Assembly: GCA_015680685.1 (NCBI GenBank)
Contig: MNCI01020827.1
Location: forward strand, 319,051-383,050
Reading direction: 5' to 3'
Source of the DNA: Gnetum montanum
Taxonomy: Eukaryota > Streptophyta > Gnetopsida > Gnetales > Gnetaceae
Length of the DNA stretch: 64,000 nt
This document shows, piece by piece, positions 33,612 through 44,660 of the stretch. Under the pieces are notes generated by a model. The model saw only the letters and a program-made list of their open reading frames with translations, was not told the origin of the DNA and did not search any database. Position numbers and translations under genes: made by a program. Every line of letters begins with the position of its first letter. The stretch's first letter is position 1.

Positions 33612-33875
33612 TTAAGATGCTAAACTAGCATTACGATTTGCTATGACCTTAAACTAGCATCCACATTTACTAAGATGTTAAATTGGCATTGTCATCTACT
33701 AATATGTAAAATTGGCATCACCATCCACTAAAACGTTCAACAAGCATCATTTTCCGCTAAGAAATTCAACTGGCATTATGGTCTACTACGACCTTAAACT
33801 GGCATGATGGCTTGCATGGCCTTAAACCAACAAAACTATACAACCTTTGTCTGTGATGGTCTAAAACTAGCAAAA
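33612..33875 (+). repeat. ~30-bp minisatellite of element 2
   Basis: About eight degenerate units of ccttaaactagcat plus about 15 variable bases. It is the same unit, in the element's own sense, as the 20-unit array at 6168-6965. It lies about 400 bp after the protease. Confidence 0.75.
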
Positions 33876-35122
33876 ATCTCTTTTATCATTATATCTCTCT
33901 TTGCTTAGCCTATTATCACATCAATTATCTATCCTATACGTATGCTTTGATAAGACTATATAATATTATGAAAACATGTATACATTAAAGTACTAGTTAA
34001 AATATATTTAATTCAAAGTGTTAGTTTAAAAATTAAATTTATACTATTTTAAGTAATCATTACTTGCAAGTGGAAGTGATGGTTAGATAACTACTTAGTG
34101 GTAAATTAATTTTAACAACCAAATAGTGAAATTTAAAATAGCCAACCATATGATGATGGAAAATAAATACGTTTTTGCTAAGTTGAATTGGTGGGAATTT
34201 CAAATTTACCTTACATTATATAAAGAAATGTGGGTTGGTTGGAAAAGCATCATTTTTTAATTCAAGGCTTAAGTGAAAAAGCAAGTGAAGTATTTTAGTG
34301 TGAGGAATAAATATGGTACTTAGAGAGAGGCCAATAAGAAGGTCTTATCCCATATGTTGTGGGATGTTGTCCAAAACATGTATTGAGAGCTTATTATAAA
34401 GCAATTGCCCATGGAGCATCTAGATAAAGTCCTTTCTTACTTTGGCATTCAAATGAGTTTAGATTTCTCACTAGTGGACTTTCTATACATTCCAATGTTT
34501 AGGGAAGCTTTCATGAATGTACCACTCAAGATAATTATCGATGAAAGTCTAGTAAATATGATTCTTGACGAAAGGATTTCATGTCTCAAGACAGAGAAGC
34601 AACTAGTTGGAGAGAGGCTTTCATGTTCTTAGTATCTTTGGATTGTTGAGTTAAAGCCTATTATAAGTCCTTATGTTTAAGGATTCTAGTGGAAGCAATC
34701 AACTTGGAATGATAATTTTAACAAAAACTCATGGCTAATTTATCAGTAATTTAACAAGTTTACAATTGAGAAATGCACTACACCATTACCAAGGAAAATC
34801 CTTTGTGACTATTGGATTTTTGCTCTGGAAAGTGAAAAAAATAGTTGAAACTAGGGAGTAGTGAAGGTCTATAATTAATTTATGAGATAATATCTAAAGT
34901 TACTAGAATAGCAATAAATTAGGAGTTAATGTTATCAATCAAAATCCTTGTTCCAACAAGAGCAAAAATAATTAACACAGCTTATCATCTCAACCATTGT
35001 ATTATCAAGCAAATTTTTGCTACTTGAGATTTGGCATCTGCCCAAGAGAACAAAAACAACAACAATGGAATATTACTAGCAACATTGCATCATGAATTTT
35101 CCTTATAGAACCATCAAAACCA
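33876..35122. other. Unclassified AT-rich region with one short open frame
   Basis: A 75-codon open frame at 34405-34632 (starting MPMEHLDKVLSYFGIQM) has a protein-like composition but matches nothing I recognise. It may be chance or a relic. No repeat structure is evident. Confidence 0.3.
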
Positions 35123-35350
35123 ATGAATTTCACACTCACCTACACACAGAAATTTAATGGTGACAACTATGATTTTTGGAGTAAAAAAGATAATCCTAAT
35201 GCATGGTAGCATTGGTAGTGTGACCAAGGTAAGCCAGAAAACATAGAAATGTGATTAAACATACAATAGCAGTTTGGTCTGGCTAAAGAGGACCAATTAC
35301 AAATCCTCTAAAAAACCAAACAAGTAAAATGAGCAGTTCAAATTCCAACG
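35123..35350 (+). pseudogene. Possible Copia gag N-terminal fragment
   Basis: ATG 35123 gives MNFTLTYTQKFNGDNYDFWS. The F-N-G-D-N-Y-x-x-W pattern is typical of the N-terminus of plant Copia gag. Stops follow within 25 codons and no LTR or primer site is seen nearby. It is a fragment at best. Confidence 0.4.
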
Positions 35351-36304
35351 TTGATGGAAACAATGGAGGCATTACCAATGTGGGGACCATGATGGCTGGG
35401 GATACGGTTCCCACTAATAGCGATGGAGTTAGAAGTGTCAATATTTGAAGGATAAAGACGAGCAAATAGGTGGAGCTCAAAACATTTTTTGAAAAATCTG
35501 TAATCACTAGATCACATAGCAACAAGCCATGGATGCTAAATGAGGCTGTCAATCCAACATGTGCCTATCCATCATGGTGACACCACTCCTTCTAGTAGAC
35601 AACATGACAGTAAAGGTAGCGAGGCAACGGACAACATGATGGTGAAGGTAGTGAGGAAAGGTATTTTGAGATGACTAAAATGGCTTCATGGTTTTAAAGT
35701 ATATTGCCTTGGTATTTCAATCCCAAAATTGTCAAAGTTTTTAAAAGATTTGTTGAATGAAATTTATGACAACTATTAACTAGCTAAAATAGAGACTCTT
35801 ACTTTGTCATTTATGCAATGATTTTTCATAGTAAAATAAGATTGTCTTTATGAAGTTGCTTGTTTGGCTCTAGAAGTTTGGACAATTCATAGTTATTTAA
35901 TTAGGAATAGCTTTATTGTGAAGTATTTCCTTGTGTCAATTTATCTTGCTTAAATATTTGAGATTTGACAAAAATCTACTTTCTTTTCTTTCTCTTTATA
36001 TGTCCATTGAATCTTGCTCTATTTCTAATTTTCTTATGGAACTTTCTCTCGAGGGGAAATTAGGAGTAGATTGGTAGAATTTTGCTCATACATGTTTGTA
36101 AAATTTTATTTGTTATAAGTAATATATTATAGAGATTGTATAGACTAAGTCACTTAACAAAATAGGAATTTCCAACAACTCACAATATTTGACAAAGTTA
36201 GTTGAAACTCTTTTATGATAGTCAATTATAGTTTATTACATGACCCAATCATTTTAACATTAGCAATAGCAAACACATACTCCTAGTACATTTCATAACT
36301 ACTA
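35351..36304. other. Unclassified AT-rich sequence
   Basis: A short direct repeat (acaacatgacagtaaaggtag and acaacatgatggtgaaggtag, 35600 and 35632) is present. Otherwise I see no domain. The Tat/Ogre-like RT to the right ends abruptly at about 36305, so an insertion or deletion boundary lies there. Confidence 0.35.
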
Positions 36305-36990
36305 AGTTTAATTAGAGGTATCTAGGCCTTGGTGTTGCTAAAGACCTATAAGAACCTAAATCATATTTGAAGAACACCTTTGATCCCATGACTTTCCCAA
36401 GGTCACAAGACCATGAGGCATCCCCAACTTTGGTGGTTTGATCCCAAATGGTCACCAAAAATACCTAATTAGAGTAATCTATAGGATGTATAAACCTAAC
36501 ATTGTAGACTTTGGTGATCTCATCTTTTATGGCTAAGACTAGATTAGGCTTGAATTTTTAGGCTTTTTTCTTAATAGATTTGGATCCTTCCTCAAGTATG
36601 ATGTTATGTTGGACAAGAATGGAGTCCAAACAAGGCATGTCTTAATATCCCCATGAAAAGTTAATAGAATTTTTTCTAAGTATTTCTAGAATTGATTTCT
36701 TTATATTATTAGGTAGGTTTAGCCCAAGGTATAAGTTCTTTTTCTCATTTTAGTGATTTGTTATAGTAAGCTTTTGTAATAAATCATTAAGTCAAAACAA
36801 GTTCATGATCTAAGAAGGAAAGGTTAGTTCAAGGGATTAAGTCTTACTTGATGATATTGAGGATCAAGATGATAGAATCTAAGAGGTCAAGGAATGAAGA
36901 CTTGACCAAATCCTTATTAAGAGGCTGAGAGATTTAACCATGGGATCCATCCAAGGCAAGTGATTCATACAAATAATGGAGTAAGTCAAA
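36305..36990 (-). pseudogene. Tat/Ogre-type RT N-terminus, broken
   Basis: Reading down the minus strand: MEFDLLHYLYESLALDGSHG near 36990, then from about 36735 LGLNLPNNIKKSILEILRKN, then FSWGY-stop-DMPCLDSILVQHN and, after a stop, KFKPNLVLAIKDEITKVYNV with RFIHPIDYSN. These match the segment leading into Tat/Ogre RT (F-A-W-S-Y-E-D-M-P-G-L-D...V-x-H-x-L; I-K-E-E-V...F-I-x-P). The catalytic part of RT is missing because homology stops at about 36305. Three stops interrupt the part that remains. Confidence 0.75.
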
Positions 36991-37049
36991 CTCCATGACA
37001 TGTAAAGCATGAGAGAGAGAGAAATAGTTACATGAAAATAAAATTAAAA

Positions 37050-37540
37050 TGAAAAAAAAGAGTTTGAGAAAATTTTGAGTTTTTTTGCATAAAACAAGGA
37101 GATTTAGAAAAAAAATTAAAATTTTTCAAGATAGAGATAGGATGAAGATTCTAAGTTTTGGGAAAGGATGAAAAATTTTTCTAAGTATGGAGAGAGAGGT
37201 ATGAAATTTTCTAAGTCTACAAAAGATAGGAGAGTTAGAGAATTTTCTAAGGTGCAAGGGAGAGAGGAATAATAACTTTTCATAAGGAAATAAGAAGATC
37301 ATGGAAAACTTTTCTAAGTCTAAAAGGGAGGGAGAAGGTTGGAAAATTTCATGGCCTGTTAAGGGAAAACTTTTCCAAGGGCTAGGAAAGTAAGAGAATT
37401 TTTGATGGCATGGAATATGGGTGGAGGACTTAGAAAAATTTTCTAAGTTTTCAAGATAAAACCAAAGCCTAAAAACTTTTGAAGACATGGAAAATTGAAA
37501 GCCAAGTGTAACAAATTCTCTAAGTGTGAAGCATGAGATT
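37050..37540 (-). repeat. Degenerate short-unit repeat in putative intron
   Basis: About ten irregularly spaced units are built on gaaaattttctaagt followed by purine-rich sequence (plus strand). They lie between the protease and RT relics of element 3. A 120-codon minus-strand open frame here (37126-37488) is a by-product of the repeat composition. Confidence 0.55.
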
Positions 37541-38180
37541 AAGAGGAGAAACTATTAGGATCATTAACTGTATAGGGACCTATTGTTTATGGATTTTGTG
37601 TTTTATGCATTTCTAGTTTTCTATGTTTATGGGATTTTAAAGTTTTTTTTTATTTTTATGATTTTTTTCTTTTAATTTTCTATGTTTGTAACTTTATGAT
37701 TGTATAAGACAAAAATAGAGTAAATACTAAATGAAACATATGATAAAACATAATACAAAGCAAAGTAAATACTAGAGCAAGTCAATAATCAAGATTATGC
37801 TAAATAAGTAGACATGATTAAAAATAAAAAGGTGCAATAATTGACTAATCTAAAAAAGCTAAAACTAATTTCATAGTAAGAAACATACAAAAAAAAAAAA
37901 AGATAAACAAAGAGAAAACAATAAAAGAAGAGAAAATATTTAAGACTATGATGCCCTAGTGATGGATTTCCTAGCACTAGACCTAGTGAAAACCTTTATG
38001 CTCTTGACAAATTTAATAATATCTAACTCACCAAATCCTAGATCCATAAATTCATAGGTGCTAGATGATCAAGGAATGATCACATCATACTTGTTATCTT
38101 CTTTTGTTGAGGATGTTTGATCAATATGAGCATGTTGAGATCCTAACCTAGTCTCTTCTAATACATCTAATCATGAAATA
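37541..38180. other. AT-rich gap between PR and RT, element 3
   Basis: This has no protein similarity and contains homopolymer runs (for example A-rich at 37889-37901). The coding-like sequence of the protease tail fades at about 37950. It is consistent with intron sequence, but no splice sites can be assigned with confidence. Confidence 0.4.
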
Positions 38181-38760
38181 GTTCAGATTCTAGAATTTTT
38201 CATAACACTATTTTTCTATCCTTACAAGAGAAGTGTATTTCTTGAAGTAAGGGTGATGAAACAACATAATTGTATACTAACTAAGATTATTCTAGAATAG
38301 CATTAATTCTAGATGAATCTCTAATCACATCGAATACAACCTCAAATGTGATCATATTTCCTATAGAAAAAGGTAATTTTATTATTCTTAGGATTTCTTC
38401 TCCAGTGCCACTAAATGAAACCAACAAGAAGTTCTAGTTAGATCATGTAACCTATTTTTCAAGGTTGAGATTCTTAATGACTACCCATGATATGACATTG
38501 GTTTTGAATCAATCATCCCTGTGCATCAATAGTAGTGACACATTGTCTCCAATTTGTATGCTGATCTAAATTAGTAGCTGGCACACAACATCCATAGCAT
38601 GATGAGTTTTGATGTTCTTTTGTGTAAAGATTACATAGTAAAATTTATAATGTGAAGGATTAAGCACTAATGAGATTGCATGAACATGGATTTAAATGTT
38701 AGAAGTCACTGTGATGAAATTTAGCACCTCCTCCAATGTTAAACAATGTTCCTTTAAAGT
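38181..38760 (-). pseudogene. Tat/Ogre-type aspartic protease, element 3
   Basis: Minus-strand phrases are TLKEHCLTLEEVLNF, then VSFSGTGEEILRIIKLPFSI with GNMITFEVVFDVI, then RINAILE-stop-S and YVVSSPLLQEIHF. They match the flap and C-terminal half of the protease (G-T-G-E...L-P-x-x-I-G...N-A-I-L-G-R-x-W, then S-x-L-H-Q-x-I-x-F). The region that should hold the D-x-G site reads GDNVSLLL and is not clearly catalytic. Five or more stops are present. Confidence 0.65.
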
Positions 38761-39719
38761 GGACTTCAGGTCAAAGAGGAAAAGGTTTGTCCATTTTGAC
38801 TTCATGATAGCCATAATTTAGGGAATGGCCTTATTGCTAGAGGTTGGATTTTCCAAAGCTAGTATAAGAGGAATAATATTAAATGTCATTGGTTGAGTTG
38901 AGATGACAATGAGAGTAGGAGGATTTGTGTTTAATACATATTGAAATGAAACTTTCTTTTTGTTTGGCTTTCTAGCCAATTTCTTCTCTTTTTCCTTATT
39001 ATCAATTGCTATCTCCTGTTGAGCTCTTGTAAGGATTATAACAACTAGGGGTAGGAAGCAAAAGAGGCTCTTGTGACATGGTTGAAGAGAAATAATGATA
39101 TGATGGACACATAACATAGAACAAGATATGAGGATAATGAACAAGGTAAGTAGGTATGGGAAATCTATTCCTTGGATGAGAGGAAGGATAAGAGAAATTA
39201 TGCTAAGATGGCATAGGAACTTCTTCATAGTGAGGAATCATATCAATAACTAATGGAGCCCTTCATATATTTTGGGAAGAAGAAGCATTGGGGTAACTTC
39301 AAGGGAGATAGATTAAAAAAGGTTTCTTAGGTCTTGGTGGGGAAGGATGAGAAAATGAGGGAGATTAATAGTAAGACAAATCCATTTAAATAAAAGAGGA
39401 AGCCCATGATGATTTTTTTAGGTCCTATATGGAAGGCTGGAATTCTCCTTGAAAATTCAAAGCATTCAAATAAATTTACATGTTCTGGATATTAAGTTGA
39501 ACGGGAGTCTTGAACATGATTGCTTCTTTTTTTATCAATGCTTCAACATCATCTTCAAGAGTGTTGCAATCCTCAATATCATGGCTTGGTGTCTCATGAT
39601 AGTAGTAGAACTTATTAGGATTGTACCACTTGGGAACATGTAGTTCTTCTTCCATGTGTTGGAAAGGATCAATGGCTAAGGCTTAAAGCCATTTTAATCA
39701 TGCCTATATTTGTTCTAAA
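38761..39719 (-). pseudogene. Gag C-terminal zinc-type region and linker, element 3
   Basis: About 39700-39450 encodes DPFQHMEEELHVPKWYNPN, then YYYHETPSHDIEDC and NTLEDDVEALIKKEA. This is the Tat/Ogre gag C-terminal motif C-x-Y-H-x(4-5)-H-x-x-E-D-C...L...I-E-x-L-I, with the first Cys lost. Below it, 39240-38818 holds a Pro/Tyr/Ser-rich linker and then KKVSFQYVLNTNPP and SNKAIPxIMAIMKS, resembling the Ogre linker before the protease. Confidence 0.65.
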
Positions 39720-40930
39720 ACCTACTTAAGTCTTATGTCCATCCTTCAGCAACATGTTGTATTGTGTAGAACACCTCTCCTAATTCCCTTATGCTTTATC
39801 CTAGAAGTTATTTTCTTAGGTTTTGGGCTTCTAAAAGATCTAGAAGAATGTGTCTTATTAGTGTGTATGTTCTTGTGTTAATTTTTATTGATAATGATTC
39901 TTGGAGGTTTTGGCATGTTTCAGGGTGCTTTGGGCTCATTTTGATGACTCTAGAAAGTTCTAGGATCTATGAGGACTTGTTTGGGGACATCTAGAGGTTC
40001 TAGACATCAAAACAAGCATTTTTGTGTTTTTCCCTTGTAGGTGGGATGTCCTACGAGAAACTAGAACATCCGAGCTAAGATGTACGAATTTTGCAAATGA
40101 CATCTCGAACAAGATATCCCACCAAATTTTGGAATGTCCCAAGGCCAAATGGGACATCCCAGAAAAACAATAGACATCCCAGTGAAGAGTTAGGTTTTCA
40201 TAGTAGAAATCCCAACAAAGCTAGAGAAAACCAAAATGGATGGGGAAACTTTCAAAAATGCCCATCCAATTTGAGGAAATAGCTAGAACACAATGAAAAA
40301 GGTGGAAACTACCAAGAAGAAGGTGAGAATACTTGGGAAACATCTAGAAAATCTTAGGATGAGTTCAGAAAAGGTTTCTAGGATTCTTATCTTTCAATTT
40401 GACATAGATATTAATGTATTCATCATTGTTGAAGAATGTTGAGTGAGAGAAAATGCTCTTGAGAGTATAAAGCTAAGAAAGATAGAGTGGGTAAGCACAT
40501 TAGATGAGTGTAATTAGTAATTGTAACTGAAAGATCAGCTTATGGTGTGTTGGTCTATGTGTTCTATTCTGTTGTATCTCACTTGTGAGTTAAGATCTCA
40601 ATCTCAAGTTGTAGGAGAGATTTCTTTTAGTTGTGTTTTGCATTCAGGACAACCATTGTGTGATTGTAGAGCCTCATGTTCTACAATATCAAGTGAGTGT
40701 GACTTGTTTTGAATGGTTGTGGGTTTTATGAACTATGTTATAATCTTCTAATAAATTTATTGAAGATATCTAGTATTATTATTTTCTATAAAAAAGTTTT
40801 ATCTTTGCATAATATCTAAATTTAGTGCATTGAAGATGATTTAATTGTGGAGTGCACCTACTCCATTGTACACTTATGTGTATGACATTGGAAATTTATG
40901 ATACTTGGACTAGTCTTTCTATGGCCTCCT
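39720..40930 (+). repeat. Copia-like LTR segment inserted in element 3 gag
   Basis: This splits the gag of element 3. The part at about 39850-40200 is homologous in reverse complement to 50440-50780 (shared 'gtatgttcttgtgtt.atttttat' and 'ggttttggcatgttt') and is rich in gacatc/ggacatccc motifs. No internal domain is seen, so it may be a solo LTR. Its ends are estimated from where gag homology stops, and no target duplication was identified. Confidence 0.45.
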
Positions 40931-42585
40931 TGATTACCTATCATTATTGAATGTGTTTCATCCATCACAGTTAGGATTTAAATTGAAGTTCATGTTTTTA
41001 CTCTCATCATCACTTCCACCACTTAATGATGGACCTGCTACAATTTGGTTCACTGAAGTCACTATTTGACTATTGTTTTGGATATACATGTCTTTACCTA
41101 CTATTTTGTTTACTTTGTTTCTAAAGTTAATATACTCTAGATTATTACATTGAATGGCCACCTCTTCAATGTGTTTAGTAGAGTTGATTGCATTATGAAG
41201 GCTAAGTAGCCTAAGGTAGACTAAATTTTCTCTAATATAGTCATTGATAGTTCCTCCAAAAATATCTAGCAACTAGTCCTTAGGTAATTAATGTGTAAGC
41301 TCCATGGTCACTAATGTTCACCTAGAGATGAACTTAGAGATAGATTTATTGAGAACCTATTTGATTACTAGGAGCTTTTGCATAGTACCACCCTTAGTAA
41401 TATTATACTTAAACCTCTCCACAAAGGTAGTGAAGAGTTGCTCTAAGGAGGTGATAGATCCATGAGAAAGTAATATATACCATTCAAGTACTTTACTAGT
41501 TAAGCTATTGAAAATGCTTTTGAGGATGGTATGAAGATAATTGAAAAGTGGCATGTATTTATTATGGAAGGAAAAAACATGGTTTGTAGGATCATATTCT
41601 CCATTATACTTAGTGAAATTTGGTGATGAGATGCCTTTTGGAACTTGAGCAGTAGAAATCAAAGGATTGATGGCATCAATAAGGAGGTGTACGATAGACA
41701 CTTTGGGACTATCCCTATGCAAAATTTTGGCTCTTCATGTTTGTTCTTCATTCATATGGATCTATGATATGAGGTCTCAAGAGCATTAATTTAGGTGGAA
41801 CACTAGAAATTAAAGAAACTATAAGATTACGCAAAATGAGGTTGTGAGAGTATGAAAATGGTTGTTATGGTATAATGGCTAGCATACAAATTTGAGATGC
41901 ACTATACTGGGGCCTACATAGGTGGAACTAATGGTAGTGACACTTGCTCTAATTTAGTTTATGACATATGTGATATTGGTTAAAAAGGATTTAACATTAA
42001 ATTGGAATTTGGAAGATGGAATGATGGATTGATGACACTAGAGTTTATAAAAAGATTTTGTGTGGATGGCATACTAGTTACTAGAGGAATTATGATAGTA
42101 GGGTTAATTGATGCTAGCAATGAGACAAAATGTTTTTGCAGCTCTAGCACTAAATGAGGTTTTGAAGAGCTGATGAGGTTCATGCATTGTGTGATAGGTG
42201 TGTTTGATGGATGAAAAGGATTTGTAGGAAGTGTAACATGAGGATGTTCTTCCTCATATTCATCATGAATGATGATATCTTCACTTTGCTCACTTTCTTA
42301 ATCATGGAACTAGAAATTCTAACTACTAAGATTAATGTTAGGATTTCTAATAAGATGTTTCCTAGTACCACTTGTCATGACTTGTATTTTATCCTTGGTG
42401 AGTAAATATTCTATGAGCATGGATTTCATAGAATGGATGCACTTGATAAATTGATTTGGATTAGGTAGAAAAGATCCAAAATCATTAGCTACTTGATATT
42501 TAGCCATCCTCTTTAACTCATTCTTAGGTAGTATGATGCTTAGCTTCCTTTTTGTACATGCAACTTTGTAATAATGTTGTATCAT
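40931..42585 (-). pseudogene. gag: Tat/Ogre-type gag, element 3
   Basis: The capsid core lies in the open piece 41722-41357 (121 codons). It has GISSPNFTKYNGEYDPTNHV and SLTSKVLEWYILLSHGSITS, then FVERFKYNI, which is the Retrotrans_gag plan F-x-x-Y-x-G-x-x-D-P...L-x-x-x-A-x-x-W-Y...F-x-x-x-Y. The piece 41272-40958 continues it with INDYIRENLVYLRLLSL and an acidic tail, after a short stop-rich join. The N-terminal part (42585-41980) is split over several frames and is Ser/Pro/His-rich. It begins about 250 bp after the primer site. Confidence 0.75.
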
Positions 42586-42838
42586 TAGTGTTGTAAGTAC
42601 CTAGGCTTCTTGAATTTCCATAAGTTTACATATCTAGAAGCTTTAGGAGGAGTTGGATTCTTGCTCAATCATGGTGTCAAAGAGAGTTTCCTCCACAAAG
42701 TTAGAAAAAGAAACAAGAATCAAGTGTGAATTAGAACAAGAAACTAAGTAAATATACTCTGAGTAAGAAACATTTTAAGTGCTAGAAATGACCTATTGAT
42801 TGCTAGGTGCTTAAGATTAAGTTATTAGAAATTCTATT

Positions 42839-42857
42839 AGTCCTCCTTCTAGTGCCA
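42839..42857 (-). other. Candidate primer binding site, element 3
   Basis: On the minus strand tggcactagaaggaggact follows the LTR end (ggaaca) after a tttt spacer. Spacer and site resemble those of element 1 (11174-11157). The tRNA is not assigned. Confidence 0.45.
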
Positions 42858-42861
42858 AAAA

Positions 42862-44660
42862 TGTTCCAATAGAAATATTCTATATATTTGTACAAAAAAA
42901 CCTCCATGAATTAAGTATCAAGATACTTAGCACATGACTGTAAATGGTCTTTGGATTGATGTAACCCTCAATAAATCAATGATTATGAAATGAAGGAGCA
43001 TGAATCCTTTCATAATATATGGACTTAACCTACCAAACATGAACCAAGAATCATAGAAAATGATGAAAAATTAATTTTTCTAATGTTAAAATGAATAAGT
43101 GTAAAATCACTTGAAAAATGATTAAGTATGGATTATTGGAAAATAAAATAAGTATAGAATAAGCTACAAATGTTGAAATAAAAATGAACTATAAAGTAGA
43201 GATAAAAATTGTAAAATATTAAAACATTATAGTTTTGGCATAAGAAAAAGGGTTTCAGTTTCCACTTCAAATGATAGGATTTTTACATTAAAAAATGATG
43301 AAGTGTAAAACATTAAAAGTTTGAATAAGTATAAAATGTGATATAAGAGATAGAAAAATAATCTAAGTATAGAATATGAGCAAATGAGGATAAAATAATA
43401 AAATTGAAATGTGTTAATATGGGAAAAAGGTCACATATCCTTTTCCAAGAAATAAAATTATGTATTAATGAGTTGAAGCGTTTGCCTCCTATAGAGGGCC
43501 AAACTACAAAATATGGAAGAGAAAAAAAATGTAATGTGATAGTACTAATAAAATAGGCTCATATCTTGAGAAAAATATAGATTTGAAGGATTTAATTACA
43601 TCTTCGAAGGGTTAGGTAATGGATAGAGAAGCTGTAGGCATGATTCAGAGTCAATTCTAGGTCAAAACAAGGTTATTTCATCCAAGGTTCTCATTATTGA
43701 TGTAGGAGCTAAAAAAATTCCAACTTTGAAAAGTGATGTGGAAGCCTAAAAATTGTATCTTTAGAAATGATTTTGAAGGTACAAAATGTGTTGAAGATAG
43801 TCAAAGAGCACATAGGTGTTGTAGTGGTAGTAGGCACTAGTGCTCTTAATCTCTCAAAATCTAATAAGTACTCTCAAATTTCAAAAGATTCCCAAAAATT
43901 TCCAAAGATCCAACCTAAAAATTATGTTTTAAGCTTGTATTTATAGATCAATAGTTGCCAAATTTGATTTATGATTGCTAAAACTAAACTCAGAGTCAAG
44001 TGTACCTTGTTGCTGATTTTAGAAATAAGTATGATCTTTTTGTTTCAACATTCAACATCAATATTGCTTGTCACATCAATTCTAACTTTTTACATTCAAT
44101 GTTAGTTGAATCTTTGACATTTGATGTTAATCATAGTAAGAATAATTTTGAGACATGATAGCTCCAATACTTCGAAAAAATTTGATGTCAAAGCTTCAAC
44201 ACTTAGAAAAATTTTGAGTCATGATAGCTTTAACACTTAGAAAAATTTTTATGTCAAAGCTCCAATACTTAGAAAAATTTTTATGTCAAAGCTCCAATAC
44301 TTAGAAAAATTTTCAACCATGCTAGCTTCAACACTTAGAAAAATTTTGATGTTGGACATTCAACTCTAATACTTATAAGAATTTTTAACTGTGCTAGCTC
44401 TAACCCTTAGAAAATGTTTGATGCCAGAGTGTTAGCTCCAACACCTAGAAGAATCTTAACTCTAGAGTTCTAGATCCAATACTTAGAAAAGTTTTGATGC
44501 ATGACAAGTCAGATACTTAGTAAAATTTTGATGTTAGAGCTCCAACATTTAGAAAAATTTTGATGCTAGAGTTTCAGCCTTAATGCTTAAAAGAATTTTG
44601 ACTTTGGAGATCCATCACTTAGAAATACTTTCACTCTAGAGTTCTTTAGGAATCATAGAA
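42862..44660 (-). repeat. 5' LTR of element 3, outer end uncertain
   Basis: The inner end is set by the primer site (plus-strand start tgttcc). The U3 side holds the tandem array at 44159-44642, as in element 1, where similar 'cacttagaaaaatttt' repeats lie near the U3 end of the LTR. The outer end is a guess because no partner LTR is present. Confidence 0.5.
44159..44642 (-). repeat. Tandem array, ~32-38 bp unit
   Basis: About 14 units of agctccaacacttagaaaaa followed by ttttgatgt and a short variable tail, well conserved at the centre and looser at the right end. The core cacttagaaaaatttt also occurs in the LTRs of element 1 (for example about 4618, 4710 and 4811). Confidence 0.85.

Larger units (their letters stand above)
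29856..33875 (+). mobile_element. Tat/Ogre-like Gypsy element 2, truncated
   Basis: This is a plus-strand relative of the element at 3392-12683, with gag (29856-31950), linker, protease (32737-33200) and the same ~30-bp minisatellite (33612-33875). Protein-level alignment with element 1 is easy at the gag N-terminus, the capsid core, the CHYH region and the protease. I could not find LTRs on either side, nor RT or integrase. Both ends therefore seem truncated or too diverged. Confidence 0.75.
36305..44660 (-). mobile_element. Tat/Ogre-like Gypsy element 3, 3'-truncated
   Basis: On the minus strand this runs LTR (about 44660-42862), primer site, gag (42585-39450, interrupted by a Copia-like LTR segment), linker, protease (38760-38180), a repeat-bearing gap, then the start of RT (36990-36305). 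The RT breaks off and no integrase or 3' LTR is found. The PR-gap-RT order matches Ogre elements, which are known to carry an intron between protease and RT. It is a different subfamily from elements 1 and 2. Confidence 0.7.

Noticed and set aside
37126-37488. 120-codon minus-strand open frame as a gene
   Set aside because: It is Phe/Ser/Leu-rich and tracks the gaaaattttctaagt repeat, so it is a composition effect.
38818-39228. 136-codon minus-strand open frame beginning MKKFLCHLSIISLILP as a membrane protein
   Set aside because: The first half is out of frame with the Tat/Ogre-type linker, whose own frame reads Pro/Tyr/Ser-rich sequence. Only the second half (KKVSFQYVLN onwards) belongs to the element.
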